From: Noviherbaspirillum sp. Root189
Lineage (GTDB): Bacteria; Pseudomonadota; Gammaproteobacteria; Burkholderiales; Burkholderiaceae_D
Reading direction: 5' to 3'
Assembly (NCBI RefSeq): GCF_001428545.1
Contig: NZ_LMHZ01000023.1
Location: 64,467 to 128,466 of the forward strand
DNA: 64,000 nt
The notes beneath the pieces are model-generated. The model ran no database searches and was not told the origin of the DNA. It saw only the letters and a program-made list of their open reading frames with translations. The position numbers and the translations under genes were made by a program. Positions 9,616 to 21,468 of the stretch are shown here, piece by piece. The first letter of the stretch is position 1. The number at the start of each line of letters is the position of its first letter.

Positions 9616-9688
9616 TGCCGGGAAGAATGCAGCAAGCGCAACAGGGCCGGCGATCCGGTCCTGTTGCGTGAATACGGTTTACAGTTCA

Positions 9689-9828
9689 ACTTAATAAGAG
9701 CTCCTATCAAAATGACGATGGCAAGGCGCGCCGACGAAGACCGTACAGGCCAGTACAGGCGTACGGCCAGGAGACCTCGGCGGCCCGGGCAACGCGGCAA
9801 GCGGCATTTTGATAGGTGCTCTAAATAA
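9689..9828. repeat. 140-bp structured element with inverted-repeat ends (MITE/REP-like)
   Basis: An 18-base inverted repeat (9697-9714, AGAGCTCCTATCAAAATG, with 9805-9822) matches at 17 of 18 positions. Inside it a second inverted repeat CCGTAC/GTACGG (9741-9746 and 9761-9766) would form a nested stem. The 8-base direct repeat ACAGTTCA lies outside both ends (9681-9688 and 9829-9836), resembling a target-site duplication. No open frame inside codes for a recognisable protein. The element ends only about 30 bases before the acnA start. Confidence 0.6.
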
Positions 9829-9859
9829 ACAGTTCAGTACTAACAACTAAGGAGAGGTT

Positions 9860-12571
<2,712 letters not shown>

Positions 12572-12729
12572 AGAAGCGTAACGCAGCGTAAGGAAGTGGT
12601 ATGGCGGGCCAGGCTGTCACCGGCGTGGCTCCGTCCGTCTCGCTACTCTTTATGTTAAGACGCGGCGGACGACGGCCGCCCGGCTTGCAAGCCACGTGTA
12701 AGAATGCACTGCTATTCTTTAGCCAAAGA

Positions 12730-12755
12730 AAAACGCCGGAGTTTTCCGGCGTTTT
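12730..12755 (+). terminator. Rho-independent terminator after acnA
   Basis: Stem AACGCCGGA / TCCGGCGTT with a short loop, followed by TTTGTTTG. It lies about 160 bases after the acnA stop and just before the next small gene. Confidence 0.85.
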
Positions 12756-12813
12756 GTTTGTAAAGCTTACGTTTCACCTTTATTACTTTTAAGAACTGTT
12801 CTGGAGACTGATC

Positions 12814-13038
12814 ATGTGGAAAATCTTCGTTGCCTTTATCGCCTTCGCCCTGCTTGCCTTATTCGTGATCATGAAAGGCGGCGACAAGATCGATATGCAA
12901 GGCGAAGCCGCAGGACATAATCCGACCGAAGTGCCATCTTCGTCCACGCATAGTTCTACTCCTGCGACACCAGCTGCTCCGGCCGCTCCTGCTACCCCTG
13001 CTGCTCCGGCAGCATCCGGAACTGAAGCATCCAAGTAA
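12814..13038 (+). CDS. Small membrane-anchored Ala/Pro-rich protein
   Basis: A 74-residue protein with CTGGAGA upstream of the ATG. Residues 3-20 (KIFVAFIAFALLALFVIM) form one membrane helix; the rest is a soluble tail rich in Ala, Pro, Ser and Thr with the repeating unit PAAPA/TPAAP at about 46-66. It is bounded by terminators on both sides, so it is a single-gene unit. No function is known to me. Confidence 0.7.
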   Translation: MWKIFVAFIAFALLALFVIMKGGDKIDMQGEAAGHNPTEVPSSSTHSSTPATPAAPAAPATPAAPAASGTEASK

Positions 13039-13103
13039 GCACTCCGCTTATCGCCCTAGCCGACACATAAAGCGGCAAAGGCCGCACGTACAACGTAATA
13101 CGC

Positions 13104-13134
13104 AAAACGCCGCATATACCTCATGCGGCGTTTT
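13104..13134 (+). terminator. Rho-independent terminator
   Basis: Stem AAAACGCCGCAT / ATGCGGCGTTTT with a 7-base loop, then GTTTTC. It ends the transcript of the small membrane-protein gene. Confidence 0.9.
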
Positions 13135-13228
13135 GTTTTCTTGATCGTCGTCCTCCCGCCCGCCGTCTTTTGGTGGCATCCTGTTGAATCAACTACAATA
13201 CGTTTCCTCTTCGCCTATCCTATCCACC

Positions 13229-14476
13229 ATGCGTCGTCTATCCAAAAGTTCTGCAAATAAGTTGTCAGCGGACAGCCAGCGTCTGGTTTCTCTCGCGCAA
13301 GGCGTGGCGCAGTCAGCCAGCCGTCTGGAAGAGCGGAATTGGGAGCATTCACTGGATGCCCTGCTGCACAAAATCCTGAAGGCCAACCATCAGGAACACG
13401 TCGATGCAGCCCTCGAACACCTGTTCAAGGCCGACCTGCCCGCGTACGACACCCTGATGGAAGCCGTCGAAGCAGGCAGCGAGTCCTGCTTCATCGAACA
13501 CGAAGGCGTGCACTACGAGGCCCTGCTGATCGCCATTCCGGTCCTCGCCTGGACGCGCTTCTCGATTGCGTCCGGCCCGGTACCGGACGAGGTCCGCAAC
13601 GCACTGTGCGCGCATCTGCACGGTCATCTGCTCGCGCCGGATGCCCACGTTGCCATGGCGCCAACCCTGTTTTCCATCGATCAGTTGCCCCGCACCCATG
13701 CGGAGACTTTTGCGCTGACACAGCGCATGGCACAGGCAGCTGTCAAGGCGGCAAGCTTGAAGGCGCAAGCCAATGCGCCTGAGACAGCGCCATTCCTTGC
13801 CGATACCCGCTATCTGCTCGCCGCCGTGGCGGTCCGCATGGGTTCGCCCATGTTTGCCTGGCAGGCCAGCGCGCACCCCGCCGACCGTGAGAAAGCCCTG
13901 GAGCAATGGCGACGCCAGGCCACACCAAACATCGCCCCCCTGCTCCCCGGTTGCGGCATTGAACTCCTGATGCCCGAAGCCTATTACGTCGCATGCCGCG
14001 AAGCCGACCGCCAGATCCGTCCCGCGTCGATACGCGCCGCCGTACATTTTCTGACCCATACCCTGGGCGTAGAAACCACCGCCTTGCGCGCCATCATCGG
14101 CAGCTTCAGCGAAGAACCCGGCAGCGGACGCGTCGATGAGTACCGTGTCGCCTTCACCCTGCGACAAAGCCCGGAAGTGGTGTACGGGGTGGTCTGGCCG
14201 CTCTACGGCGCCGAAGACGAGGACGAATCCGCCGTGACGACATTCGAATCAATCACATCACCGGAAATCCTCGATACCGAAGTGCGTACCCCCGTCGAGC
14301 AAATCATCGCTCTGCTACGCGCCTGTGGCGTCACGCATATCAAGCGGCATTCTGAGGAGTTCCCGATGGACTTCTGCGATGACTGTGGCGCACCGCTTTA
14401 TCCGGATGCGGAAGCGGAGTTGGTACACGCGGAGCTGCCGGACGACGCACCGGCAAGCAACGGCCATCTGCATTGA
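13229..14476 (+). CDS. DUF2863 family protein
   Basis: A 415-residue protein resembling DUF2863, a betaproteobacterial family of unknown function. The frame opens earlier at a TTG (13184), but the ATG at 13229 (MRRLSKSSANKL) is the more likely start. The N-terminal half is helical and soluble; near the C-terminus FCDDCGAPLYPD is a half zinc-knuckle-like CxxC. There is no signal peptide or membrane helix, so it is probably cytoplasmic. It is monocistronic by position. Confidence 0.75.
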   Translation: MRRLSKSSANKLSADSQRLVSLAQGVAQSASRLEERNWEHSLDALLHKILKANHQEHVDAALEHLFKADLPAYDTLMEAVEAGSESCFIEHEGVHYEALLIAIPVLAWTRFSIASGPVPDEVRNALCAHLHGHLLAPDAHVAMAPTLFSIDQLPRTHAETFALTQRMAQAAVKAASLKAQANAPETAPFLADTRYLLAAVAVRMGSPMFAWQASAHPADREKALEQWRRQATPNIAPLLPGCGIELLMPEAYYVACREADRQIRPASIRAAVHFLTHTLGVETTALRAIIGSFSEEPGSGRVDEYRVAFTLRQSPEVVYGVVWPLYGAEDEDESAVTTFESITSPEILDTEVRTPVEQIIALLRACGVTHIKRHSEEFPMDFCDDCGAPLYPDAEAELVHAELPDDAPASNGHLH

Positions 14477-14612
14477 GGCTGGCAGCGTACGGCGCAAGCA
14501 GCTGATCAGTCCGGAAGCAAGCAAGACACAACACCACCAAGCCGCACGCTACAGCGCAGCAGGAAAATCCCTCCGCAACCCACAACCCCTGCTAGCCACA
14601 CCCTCCGTAAAA

Positions 14613-14650
14613 CCCCTTCCCCCTCGTAGGGGGAAGGTTGGGATGGGGGT
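14613..14650. repeat. Dispersed palindromic repeat, copy 1
   Basis: Hairpin CCTTCCCCCT / AGGGGGAAGG with a CGT loop followed by TTGGGATGGGGGT. The same unit occurs in the opposite orientation at 22616-22656 and 34056-34096. It lies between two genes that converge here. Confidence 0.8.
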
Positions 14651-14725
14651 GCGGCGGTCGCCCAACGACAATATTTATTAAGCGCTCCACCAAAGCTCAA
14701 GCAAACCGCAGCACTCCCAATGTCC

Positions 14726-15190
14726 TCACCAACTCGAATACGGCCGCCGAATCAAATTCGAATTGAAATACCGTGCATCATCCGTAACCTCATCCCCCAC
14801 CCACTCCGGCTTCACAAACACCTGATCCTCCGTCAAGAGCTCAATCTCCGCCACTACCAACCCCGCGTTATCCCCCATAAACTCATCTACCTCCCAGGTC
14901 ATCCCCTCAAACTCAATCCGATAACGCGTCTTCTCAATAATCGGCCGCTCGCATAGCCCGTCCAGAATCTCCTGTGCATCCGCCACCGGAATCGCATACT
15001 CCCACTCCCCACGCGTCGCCCCCACCGAACGCCCCTTGATCGTCAGCACCGCCCCATCGCCCTCGATGCGTACCCGGACAACCCGCTCCGGATTCGACGA
15101 CAAATACCCCTGACGCAGCAATACCCCCTGCCCCAACGCCTTCCAGGCATCGCCCCGCACGAGAAACTTGCGCTCAATCTCGACACTCAT
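14726..15190 (-). CDS. CYTH-domain protein (triphosphate tunnel metalloenzyme family)
   Basis: A 154-residue CYTH protein. The N-terminal EIERKFLV is the ExExK metal/phosphate-binding signature, and alternating basic and acidic strands (RVVRVRIEGD, LTIKGRS, EWEYAIP, YRIEFEG, WEVDEF) line the expected tunnel. Family members hydrolyse tripolyphosphate, thiamine triphosphate or cyclise nucleotides; short bacterial versions are mostly inorganic triphosphatases. The ATG overlaps the stop of the M14 gene in an ATGA, so the two are translationally coupled. Confidence 0.88.
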   Translation of the reverse strand: MSVEIERKFLVRGDAWKALGQGVLLRQGYLSSNPERVVRVRIEGDGAVLTIKGRSVGATRGEWEYAIPVADAQEILDGLCERPIIEKTRYRIEFEGMTWEVDEFMGDNAGLVVAEIELLTEDQVFVKPEWVGDEVTDDARYFNSNLIRRPYSSW

Positions 15191-16320
15191 GCCTTCATCC
15201 TCTCGATGGCATCCAGCATTGGCTGCAACGCCGCCGCACCAAGCCGCGCACTGCGTGCACCATTCCACCCTACCTGCGGATCAGGCAGATCGGCATTGTC
15301 CTTGAACGGCATCTCCAGCGTCAGTGAAATGCATTTGAACGAATGCCCGACATACTTGGATGCCAGCTGCAGCATCTCTTCGCGATACTTGCTCGCCTCA
15401 TAGCCAACCTTGGTCTGGAAATCCGGACTCGCCTTCACGAAGCTATCAATGAACCCTTGCTGCTCCTGCTGCTGACGCTCGGTAAAGCCATCCAGCATTT
15501 CGCAACCGGCCACAAAGTTGTACGGCAGGGTCTCGTCCCCATGCACATCCAGAAACAGATCACAGCCAGTCTCATGCATCTTGTTTTTCACAAGATAGAC
15601 TTCGGGACTGCGCTCCATCGACGGGTTCACCCATTCGCGATTCAAATTGGCTCCCGCCGCATTGGTGCGCAGATTCCCGCGCACCGAGCCATCCGGATTC
15701 ATGTTCGGCACCACGTAAAAAACCGCCTGCTGCAACAAACGGCGCGCCAGCGGATTCGATCGATCGGCCAACGCATCGAGCATCCCTTCAACAAACCATT
15801 CAGACATGGTCTCGCCCGGATGCTGCCGCGCGATCACCCAGATCTTTTTGTCGGCATCCGGATTGCCGAGCACCGCCACATTAAAGTCCCGTCCGTCGAG
15901 CGTCGACCCCAGGTCCAGCACACGACCGCCCTCGATGTTTTCAACCTGCGCCAGCAAGCGCAAATGCCGCTCCCAGGAATACGGCTCGAAATACGCGTAG
16001 TACACGCTATCTCGCTCAGGGGTATGCGAGATCGTCAGTACCTTGCCGTCATACGAAGTCGGCACGCGAAACCACGTCTCGCGGTCATAGCTGGCAACAG
16101 CCTGGTAATTGACCCAGCCGCCCGGAAATGCCGCCTGCGACGCGTTCAGCAGACGCATCGTGCAAGCCTGCCCGCGCGCGCCCTGAACACGAAAATAAAA
16201 CCACTGAAGGACATCCGCATGCGAATCCTTGCGGAGGTGAAGATCGATAGCGTCCGGAGAGTCCGCACGGACCACCTCGATGGCGCCTGCGTCAAAGTGT
16301 TGGCTGATTTTGATTGTCAT
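15187..16320 (-). CDS. M14-family zinc carboxypeptidase (cytosolic AGBL-like group)
   Basis: A 377-residue protein with an N-terminal beta-sandwich (about 1-120, WFYFRVQGARG and PYSWERH) and a C-terminal metallocarboxypeptidase domain. Zinc ligands are in RQHPGETMSEWF (His and Glu) and DVHGDE (His), and the catalytic Glu is in SLTLEMPFKD. No signal peptide is visible, so it probably acts in the cytoplasm. The order of domains is that of bacterial cytosolic carboxypeptidase-like proteins; the substrate is unknown. It is the upstream partner of the CYTH gene. Confidence 0.87.
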   Translation of the reverse strand: MTIKISQHFDAGAIEVVRADSPDAIDLHLRKDSHADVLQWFYFRVQGARGQACTMRLLNASQAAFPGGWVNYQAVASYDRETWFRVPTSYDGKVLTISHTPERDSVYYAYFEPYSWERHLRLLAQVENIEGGRVLDLGSTLDGRDFNVAVLGNPDADKKIWVIARQHPGETMSEWFVEGMLDALADRSNPLARRLLQQAVFYVVPNMNPDGSVRGNLRTNAAGANLNREWVNPSMERSPEVYLVKNKMHETGCDLFLDVHGDETLPYNFVAGCEMLDGFTERQQQEQQGFIDSFVKASPDFQTKVGYEASKYREEMLQLASKYVGHSFKCISLTLEMPFKDNADLPDPQVGWNGARSARLGAAALQPMLDAIERMKA

Positions 16321-16493
16321 GCATGAAAGAGAGATAAGTAGTCGACGAATGCCTGCAACGTTTGCAATTCCTGCGCATCCTGATACCTGATAGCCAGCGG
16401 TGCAACGATTCCTGCCTCAGCGCTAAGCACGAGACATGGCCGCATCGGGGCTGATACCATTCAGCGGTTTCATTCTATGCCACAAACACGACA

Positions 16494-17456
16494 ATGATCT
16501 TTTGCAAGATTCTGGCGCTCCTGGGACTGGCCGCCGCCGCGCTGTCCGCCCATGCCGACAACTGGCCTTCACGCCCCATCCGCTTTGTCGTCGCCGCACC
16601 CGGCGGCTCATCGCTGGACATCATTGCCCGCACGCTCGGCGACAAGCTCAAGGACCGTCTCGGCCAACCCATCGTCATCGACAACGTCCCCGGCGCATCA
16701 GGCACCATCGCCACCGGCAATGTCGCCCGCGCCGCACCGGACGGCCACACCTGGCTGATTTCTTACAACGGCCCACTCGCCTATACCCAGTTCCTCACGC
16801 GCCTGCCCTACGACCCGCAAAAGGACCTGGTGCCCATCATCCAGACGAGCTCCCAGCCCAATGTCCTCGCCGTCAGCGCCGACCTGCCCGTGAAGAATGT
16901 CCGCGAGCTGATCGCCTACGCACGCGCCCGTCCCGGCAAGCTGAACTACGCCTCGGTAGGCAATGGCTCGTCGTCGCATTTGACCATGGAATTATTCAAG
17001 TCCATGACCGGCAGCTACGTCGTGCACATTCCGTACAACGGCGCACCGCCTGCGGCATTGTCACTGGTATCAGGAGAAACACAGATGCTGTTTTCCGTAC
17101 CATCGGTAGTGATGCCCCAGGTCAAGAGCGGTAAGGTAAAAGCCCTTGCCGTCAGCAGCGCCAGCCGCTTCCCTCTGTTGTCTGATCTACCCACAGTCGC
17201 CGAATCCGGTCTGCCGGATTTTGAGTCGATCACATGGAACGGTGTCCTGGTCCCGAAAGGCACGCCGGTAGAAATCACCCAGCGCCTGAACCGCGAAATG
17301 GATTCCATCCTGAAAATGGCGGATGTCCGGCAGCGACTGAATAATGCTGGCCTGGAGCCGATTGGCGGTACTGCGGAGGCCTTTCAGTCATTAATCGCCG
17401 CAGAAGCGGCAAAATGGGAACCGATCGTCCGCAAGACCGGTGCCAAGCTTGACTAA
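16494..17456 (+). CDS. Bug/TctC-family periplasmic solute-binding protein
   Basis: A 320-residue protein with a signal peptide ending at about [13 protein letters not shown]. The Bug signature follows: [38 protein letters not shown] and [12 protein letters not shown]. These receptors bind carboxylates and similar compounds for tripartite tricarboxylate transporters, but no tctA or tctB lies near, so it is an orphan receptor as is common in Burkholderiales. No clear ribosome site is visible. Confidence 0.9.
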   Translation: MIFCKILALLGLAAAALSAHADNWPSRPIRFVVAAPGGSSLDIIARTLGDKLKDRLGQPIVIDNVPGASGTIATGNVARAAPDGHTWLISYNGPLAYTQFLTRLPYDPQKDLVPIIQTSSQPNVLAVSADLPVKNVRELIAYARARPGKLNYASVGNGSSSHLTMELFKSMTGSYVVHIPYNGAPPAALSLVSGETQMLFSVPSVVMPQVKSGKVKALAVSSASRFPLLSDLPTVAESGLPDFESITWNGVLVPKGTPVEITQRLNREMDSILKMADVRQRLNNAGLEPIGGTAEAFQSLIAAEAAKWEPIVRKTGAKLD

Positions 17457-17519
17457 GCTCGAATGCCCTGCAGATGCGTGGCGGAAATCATAACGGCTCT
17501 GCTATAATGCGTGCTTCGT

Positions 17520-17596
<77 letters not shown>

Positions 17597-17615
17597 ATAG
17601 ATTCAAAGACTTACG

Positions 17616-17640
17616 AAAAGCCGCCTTGTGCGGCTTTTTT
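17616..17640 (+). terminator. Rho-independent terminator after tRNA-Pro
   Basis: AAAAGCCGC / GCGGCTTTT with a CTTGT loop and a run of T. It lies 20 bases after the tRNA end. Confidence 0.9.
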
Positions 17641-17697
17641 GTTGCCTGGAATTTAGCAAGAAATTTTACAGAGGAGCGTGCTCTTCAGCTGCGTTCG

Positions 17698-18870
17698 TTA
17701 TGTTCCACTAGGCACTTGCTGTGAATTAATAAAATACATTGTGCTGCTCCGGCAATCTGTACATTCACGGTAGAACTGCAGCCCATCTTTCCGCAACCGC
17801 TCTTTGTGCCCTTCTTTACCGCAATTAAGCTTGATTGGTGTATTCCCGTTGCAGGTGCCACATTTGAAGTAGTATCCAAATTTACCGTACTGGATTGAAA
17901 TATCTGTGCCGTGGCATTTGCGGCAGTAATGTTCTTGTAGGGGTTGCGTTGACTTTACATGCGCCGCGTCTGGCGTCGAAGAAGCTGAGCGGCCAAATTG
18001 TATTGGCATATCGGCGGTTTTGGCAGATGGTGGTACGGGAGTAATTGGTAAAGATGTTACCGGATTCGCAGGTTGGCCGAATTGCGTAGCTCCGGGCGAG
18101 CTCGCGTGCGTATGCGAAAGGTCGACCATACCAAATTTAGCAGCATAATCAACGGTAATTGGCCGATGCAGTTGGATAAGCTTATTCGCAAGGTTGCTAA
18201 TCGAATCAGAAAACGTCGTTTTTGCAAAACCGCCTAGCAGGCCAAGAAAACTAGCATTGTCTAAGTTCTTTTGCATCGCAGTCAAAAATTGATCGGCTTT
18301 GACAACCATGTCACTGTTAAACCGCTTCGAGCGATCAATCCTCGCCTGCGGGGAAACCAAAATCATAGACGCGATCTTCGTTTCTCCCATGCCGAGTTTG
18401 CTCAGTAGGATGCGCAGCACTGCGGCGTGACGCTCGTTCTGTTCGATCGGCGAAGCCATTCCTTCATAAGTCTTCTTCCAGTCGTTCCAACGTAGGAATT
18501 CGCCCTCGTCCGTAATCTTGACACCATGAGAAAAGTGTTTGGTTTCCAGAATATAGAACCGAAGGGTCCGATGGATCAATAAATGGTCAATTTGTGCGAC
18601 ACGACCATCTTCAAGTTGGAGGCGCAGGTCATGGATAACGGCAGTGTTTTGGCTGTCTTTGAGTTGAAAATCAATAAGATAAGCGGCCTCCTGCTCTCCT
18701 TTTATACCGGCACGCAACATCCGCAGTTCGCGTTCAACCAATGATTTCTTGTCCGCGGAAGCCTTCACGTGTAGGCGCTCCAATATTGCAATGGCCTCAG
18801 CCTTGCTGTCCGCATCTTTGCAAATCACCCTATTACCCTCCAATATCAACCTGCACGTCTTTAACCACAA
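17698..18870 (-). CDS. NERD-domain nuclease-like protein with C-terminal zinc ribbon
   Basis: I start at the TTG at 18870 because AAGGAA lies three bases upstream; the frame is open 33 codons further to another TTG at 18969. The 390-residue protein has an N-terminal coiled region, a NERD (nuclease-related) domain with the PD-(D/E)XK-type pattern Asp95 (QIDHLLIH) and Glu109-x-Lys111 (YILETKHF), a Pro/Ser-rich linker, and a cysteine-rich end (about 315-380: CRKC, CGTC, CGKEG, CTDC) like a topoisomerase or restriction-enzyme zinc ribbon. It is divergent from the DUF2075 helicase and is A/T-rich compared with neighbouring core genes. Nucleic-acid cleavage, perhaps in phage defence, is an inference. 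Confidence 0.8.
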   Translation of the reverse strand: MWLKTCRLILEGNRVICKDADSKAEAIAILERLHVKASADKKSLVERELRMLRAGIKGEQEAAYLIDFQLKDSQNTAVIHDLRLQLEDGRVAQIDHLLIHRTLRFYILETKHFSHGVKITDEGEFLRWNDWKKTYEGMASPIEQNERHAAVLRILLSKLGMGETKIASMILVSPQARIDRSKRFNSDMVVKADQFLTAMQKNLDNASFLGLLGGFAKTTFSDSISNLANKLIQLHRPITVDYAAKFGMVDLSHTHASSPGATQFGQPANPVTSLPITPVPPSAKTADMPIQFGRSASSTPDAAHVKSTQPLQEHYCRKCHGTDISIQYGKFGYYFKCGTCNGNTPIKLNCGKEGHKERLRKDGLQFYRECTDCRSSTMYFINSQQVPSGT

Positions 18871-19242
18871 TGTTTCCTTATTGTAACAATGAATACTATG
18901 GATAAGATATGATTTGGAGCAGTGCATTAAGCCTAGAGCATAGGGCTTAATGCGCGATTCCTCACGCAAGCACGAATAGAATCAAACAGGTGGCCAAAAT
19001 TTAGACTGACCATTTTGTCTGCATCTCCAGCATTCTTGAAGATCACCTGTCCAAATCACGACAACGACATTGATACCAACAATCTTAAAGCTATTCGCTT
19101 AAATGCTCAGCTAACCAGTTTGAATCATTAAACCGGCGGCACAAGCAGTCAGAATTTTCTGCAGCACAATATTTCCATGTCGCAATAAATACTTAAATTC
19201 CTGGCAAAATGATTAGCCTTAATACGCAACCATTAGCTAACG
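18871..19242. other. AT-rich divergent intergenic region
   Basis: About 370 bases between the NERD gene and the helicase gene, starting in opposite directions, so it should contain both promoters. Base composition is far richer in A and T than the flanking core genome. I see no gene, tRNA or clear repeat in it. Confidence 0.6.
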
Positions 19243-21210
19243 ATGGATCGGTCTTATTACAGTGCTTTAGCAAGCGACTTTGCGAATGCTGACGGCAACG
19301 CAATACTGGGCATACTTACTTCGAGAACGCCGAAGCTTGAAGAAAATCAACGTGGGGCCTGGGTATTCCAGATTAAGCACCTACGCGACCTTGCGCTGCA
19401 AATTCCGAAGGCACATATTTTTTTAGAGTTCACGATTCCTCGAATGGGTCGTCGTGCAGACACAGTTATTGTTTACTGCGGGCTCGTCTTCGTTTTGGAA
19501 TATAAAGTCGGCAAGCATCAGTACATCCACGAAGATATCAATCAAACTTTAGGATACGCGTTAGATTTAAAAAACTTTCACGAAACTAGCCATCACCGAC
19601 GCATTATTCCTATTCTTATTGCGACCGAGGCAGTTGACGTTCCAATTTGCGCTGTGTTTTCGCATGACGGTGTATCCGCACCGATATTAGCCAACGCAGC
19701 CGGCTTACATAATGTGATTGACGTCTTTGTTAAACGTTATGGCAGCGACAACATCGACGCGATGCATTGGGAAAAAGGGCGCTATAAACCGACGCCTACA
19801 ATAGTTGAAGCAGCCCAAGCGCTTTATCGTGGCCACAATGTAGAGGAAATATCGCGTAGCGAATCTGGTGCAAAAAACCTTACGACAACAAGTGCATACA
19901 TTAACAGCGTAATTGAGCTCTCGAAAAGTCAAAATCAAAAAACGATCTGCTTTATCACTGGTGTACCAGGATCAGGAAAAACGCTGGCCGGCTTAAATAT
20001 TGCCCAATCACGAATGAAAGCACACGCGGACGAGCATGCGGTCTTCTTATCGGGGAACGGCCCTCTTGTCGATGTACTGCGCGATGCTCTTACTATTGAT
20101 AGGCTGGATCAACTACGATGCGCCGGAGAGCATCGACCATCTCGGAGGGAAGAATATACAAAAGCATGCGCCTTCATACAAAATATTCACCACTTTCGAG
20201 ACGAAAATTTGCAGTCGGCATTCCCGCCTGTTGAGAAGGTTGTGGTTTTTGATGAGGCCCAGCGCGCGTGGGACGTTGAGCAAACAAGCCGATTCATGCG
20301 AGAAAAACGTGAACTCGTTGGCTTCTCAATGTCGGAGCCCGAGTTTCTCCTTTCTGTAATGGACCGTCATCCAGATTGGTGTACCGTGGTTTGCCTTATT
20401 GGTGGAGGACAGGAGATCAATACCGGCGAGGCCGGAATTACAGAGTGGCTTCAAGCCCTAAAAAAGAAATTTCCGCATTGGAGAGTTCATATTTCAGACC
20501 AGCTAAACGGCCCGAATTATCTACCCATTCAAGAAATGACAGAGTTTTTTTCGGGTGATGCCATATCAATAGCTCCGGCCTTACATCTCGCCGTATCATT
20601 GCGTTCCTTCAGGGCTGAACGACTTTCTGAGTTTATCGGTGCTTTAATTGACGGGGACATCTCCCGGGCGAGAGAACTATTTGCGACGCTAAGTGACTAT
20701 CCAATCCGCGTCACTAGAAATCTTAGTAATGCACGGAGCTGGCTGCGATTAAATCGCCGCGGAATGGAACGAGCGGGATTGGTAGCCTCGTCGAACGCGC
20801 TACGGCTCAAACCCGAGGGAATTTTCATGAAGGCCAAGATTGAACCGTCTATGTGGTTCCTTGCCCCTCACTTAGATATTCGGTCCTCGGACGCTTTGGA
20901 AGACGCTGGTTCGGAATTCGATGTTCAAGGTCTTGAACTTGATTGGATATGCGTTTGCTGGGATGCCAACTTACGTTGGAAAGAAACCGCATGGAGCATG
21001 CATAGATTTCAAGGTACGAAATGGCAAAAGTTAAACGATGTAGCGAAGAGCCGGTACCTACTAAATTCGTATCGCGTGCTGTTGACGCGCGCCCGGCAAG
21101 GAATGGTAATTTTTGTCCCTGAAGGGAACAGTGAAGACTCCACTCGTCTGCCGGAATATTACGATCCAATTTATAAGTTCTTAAAATCGATCGGAATTGA
21201 AACTGTGTAA
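19243..21210 (+). CDS. PD-(D/E)XK nuclease-like plus DUF2075 (Schlafen-like) SF1 helicase
   Basis: A 655-residue protein. The N-terminal part (about 60-130) has Asp73 and Glu86-x-Lys88 (RADTVIVYCGLVFVLEYKVG), a PD-(D/E)XK nuclease pattern. The rest is a superfamily 1 helicase of the DUF2075 type: Walker A ITGVPGSGKT (about 238-247), Walker B VVVFDEAQ (333-340), motif III-like VVCLIGGGQEINTGE, motif V-like VQGLELDWICV and motif VI-like SYRVLLTRARQG. Nuclease-helicase proteins of this layout, such as Nhi of staphylococci, restrict phages. A defence role here is inferred from that and from the island context. Codon use is AT-biased. Confidence 0.85.
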   Translation: MDRSYYSALASDFANADGNAILGILTSRTPKLEENQRGAWVFQIKHLRDLALQIPKAHIFLEFTIPRMGRRADTVIVYCGLVFVLEYKVGKHQYIHEDINQTLGYALDLKNFHETSHHRRIIPILIATEAVDVPICAVFSHDGVSAPILANAAGLHNVIDVFVKRYGSDNIDAMHWEKGRYKPTPTIVEAAQALYRGHNVEEISRSESGAKNLTTTSAYINSVIELSKSQNQKTICFITGVPGSGKTLAGLNIAQSRMKAHADEHAVFLSGNGPLVDVLRDALTIDRLDQLRCAGEHRPSRREEYTKACAFIQNIHHFRDENLQSAFPPVEKVVVFDEAQRAWDVEQTSRFMREKRELVGFSMSEPEFLLSVMDRHPDWCTVVCLIGGGQEINTGEAGITEWLQALKKKFPHWRVHISDQLNGPNYLPIQEMTEFFSGDAISIAPALHLAVSLRSFRAERLSEFIGALIDGDISRARELFATLSDYPIRVTRNLSNARSWLRLNRRGMERAGLVASSNALRLKPEGIFMKAKIEPSMWFLAPHLDIRSSDALEDAGSEFDVQGLELDWICVCWDANLRWKETAWSMHRFQGTKWQKLNDVAKSRYLLNSYRVLLTRARQGMVIFVPEGNSEDSTRLPEYYDPIYKFLKSIGIETV

Positions 21211-21468
21211 AACACACTGTCATTGTCCAACTCGTTTCCGTGATCACCTGTAGTAAGTATCGCGGTCGACATACCTATTGTTTTGAGAAGTGACTTTGAC
21301 AGGACAATCATGCCAATACGTACAGTAAACAGCTCCGCATCGACACCAACCTAAAAGGTCCTTAAAAGAACCGCGCCTCACTTCCAGACACCCCAACATA
21401 AACATGGGATGCTAAGCATTCCTCTTACATGATAAATTGCATTTTTTATAATTCCCTAAGAAGTGCCA

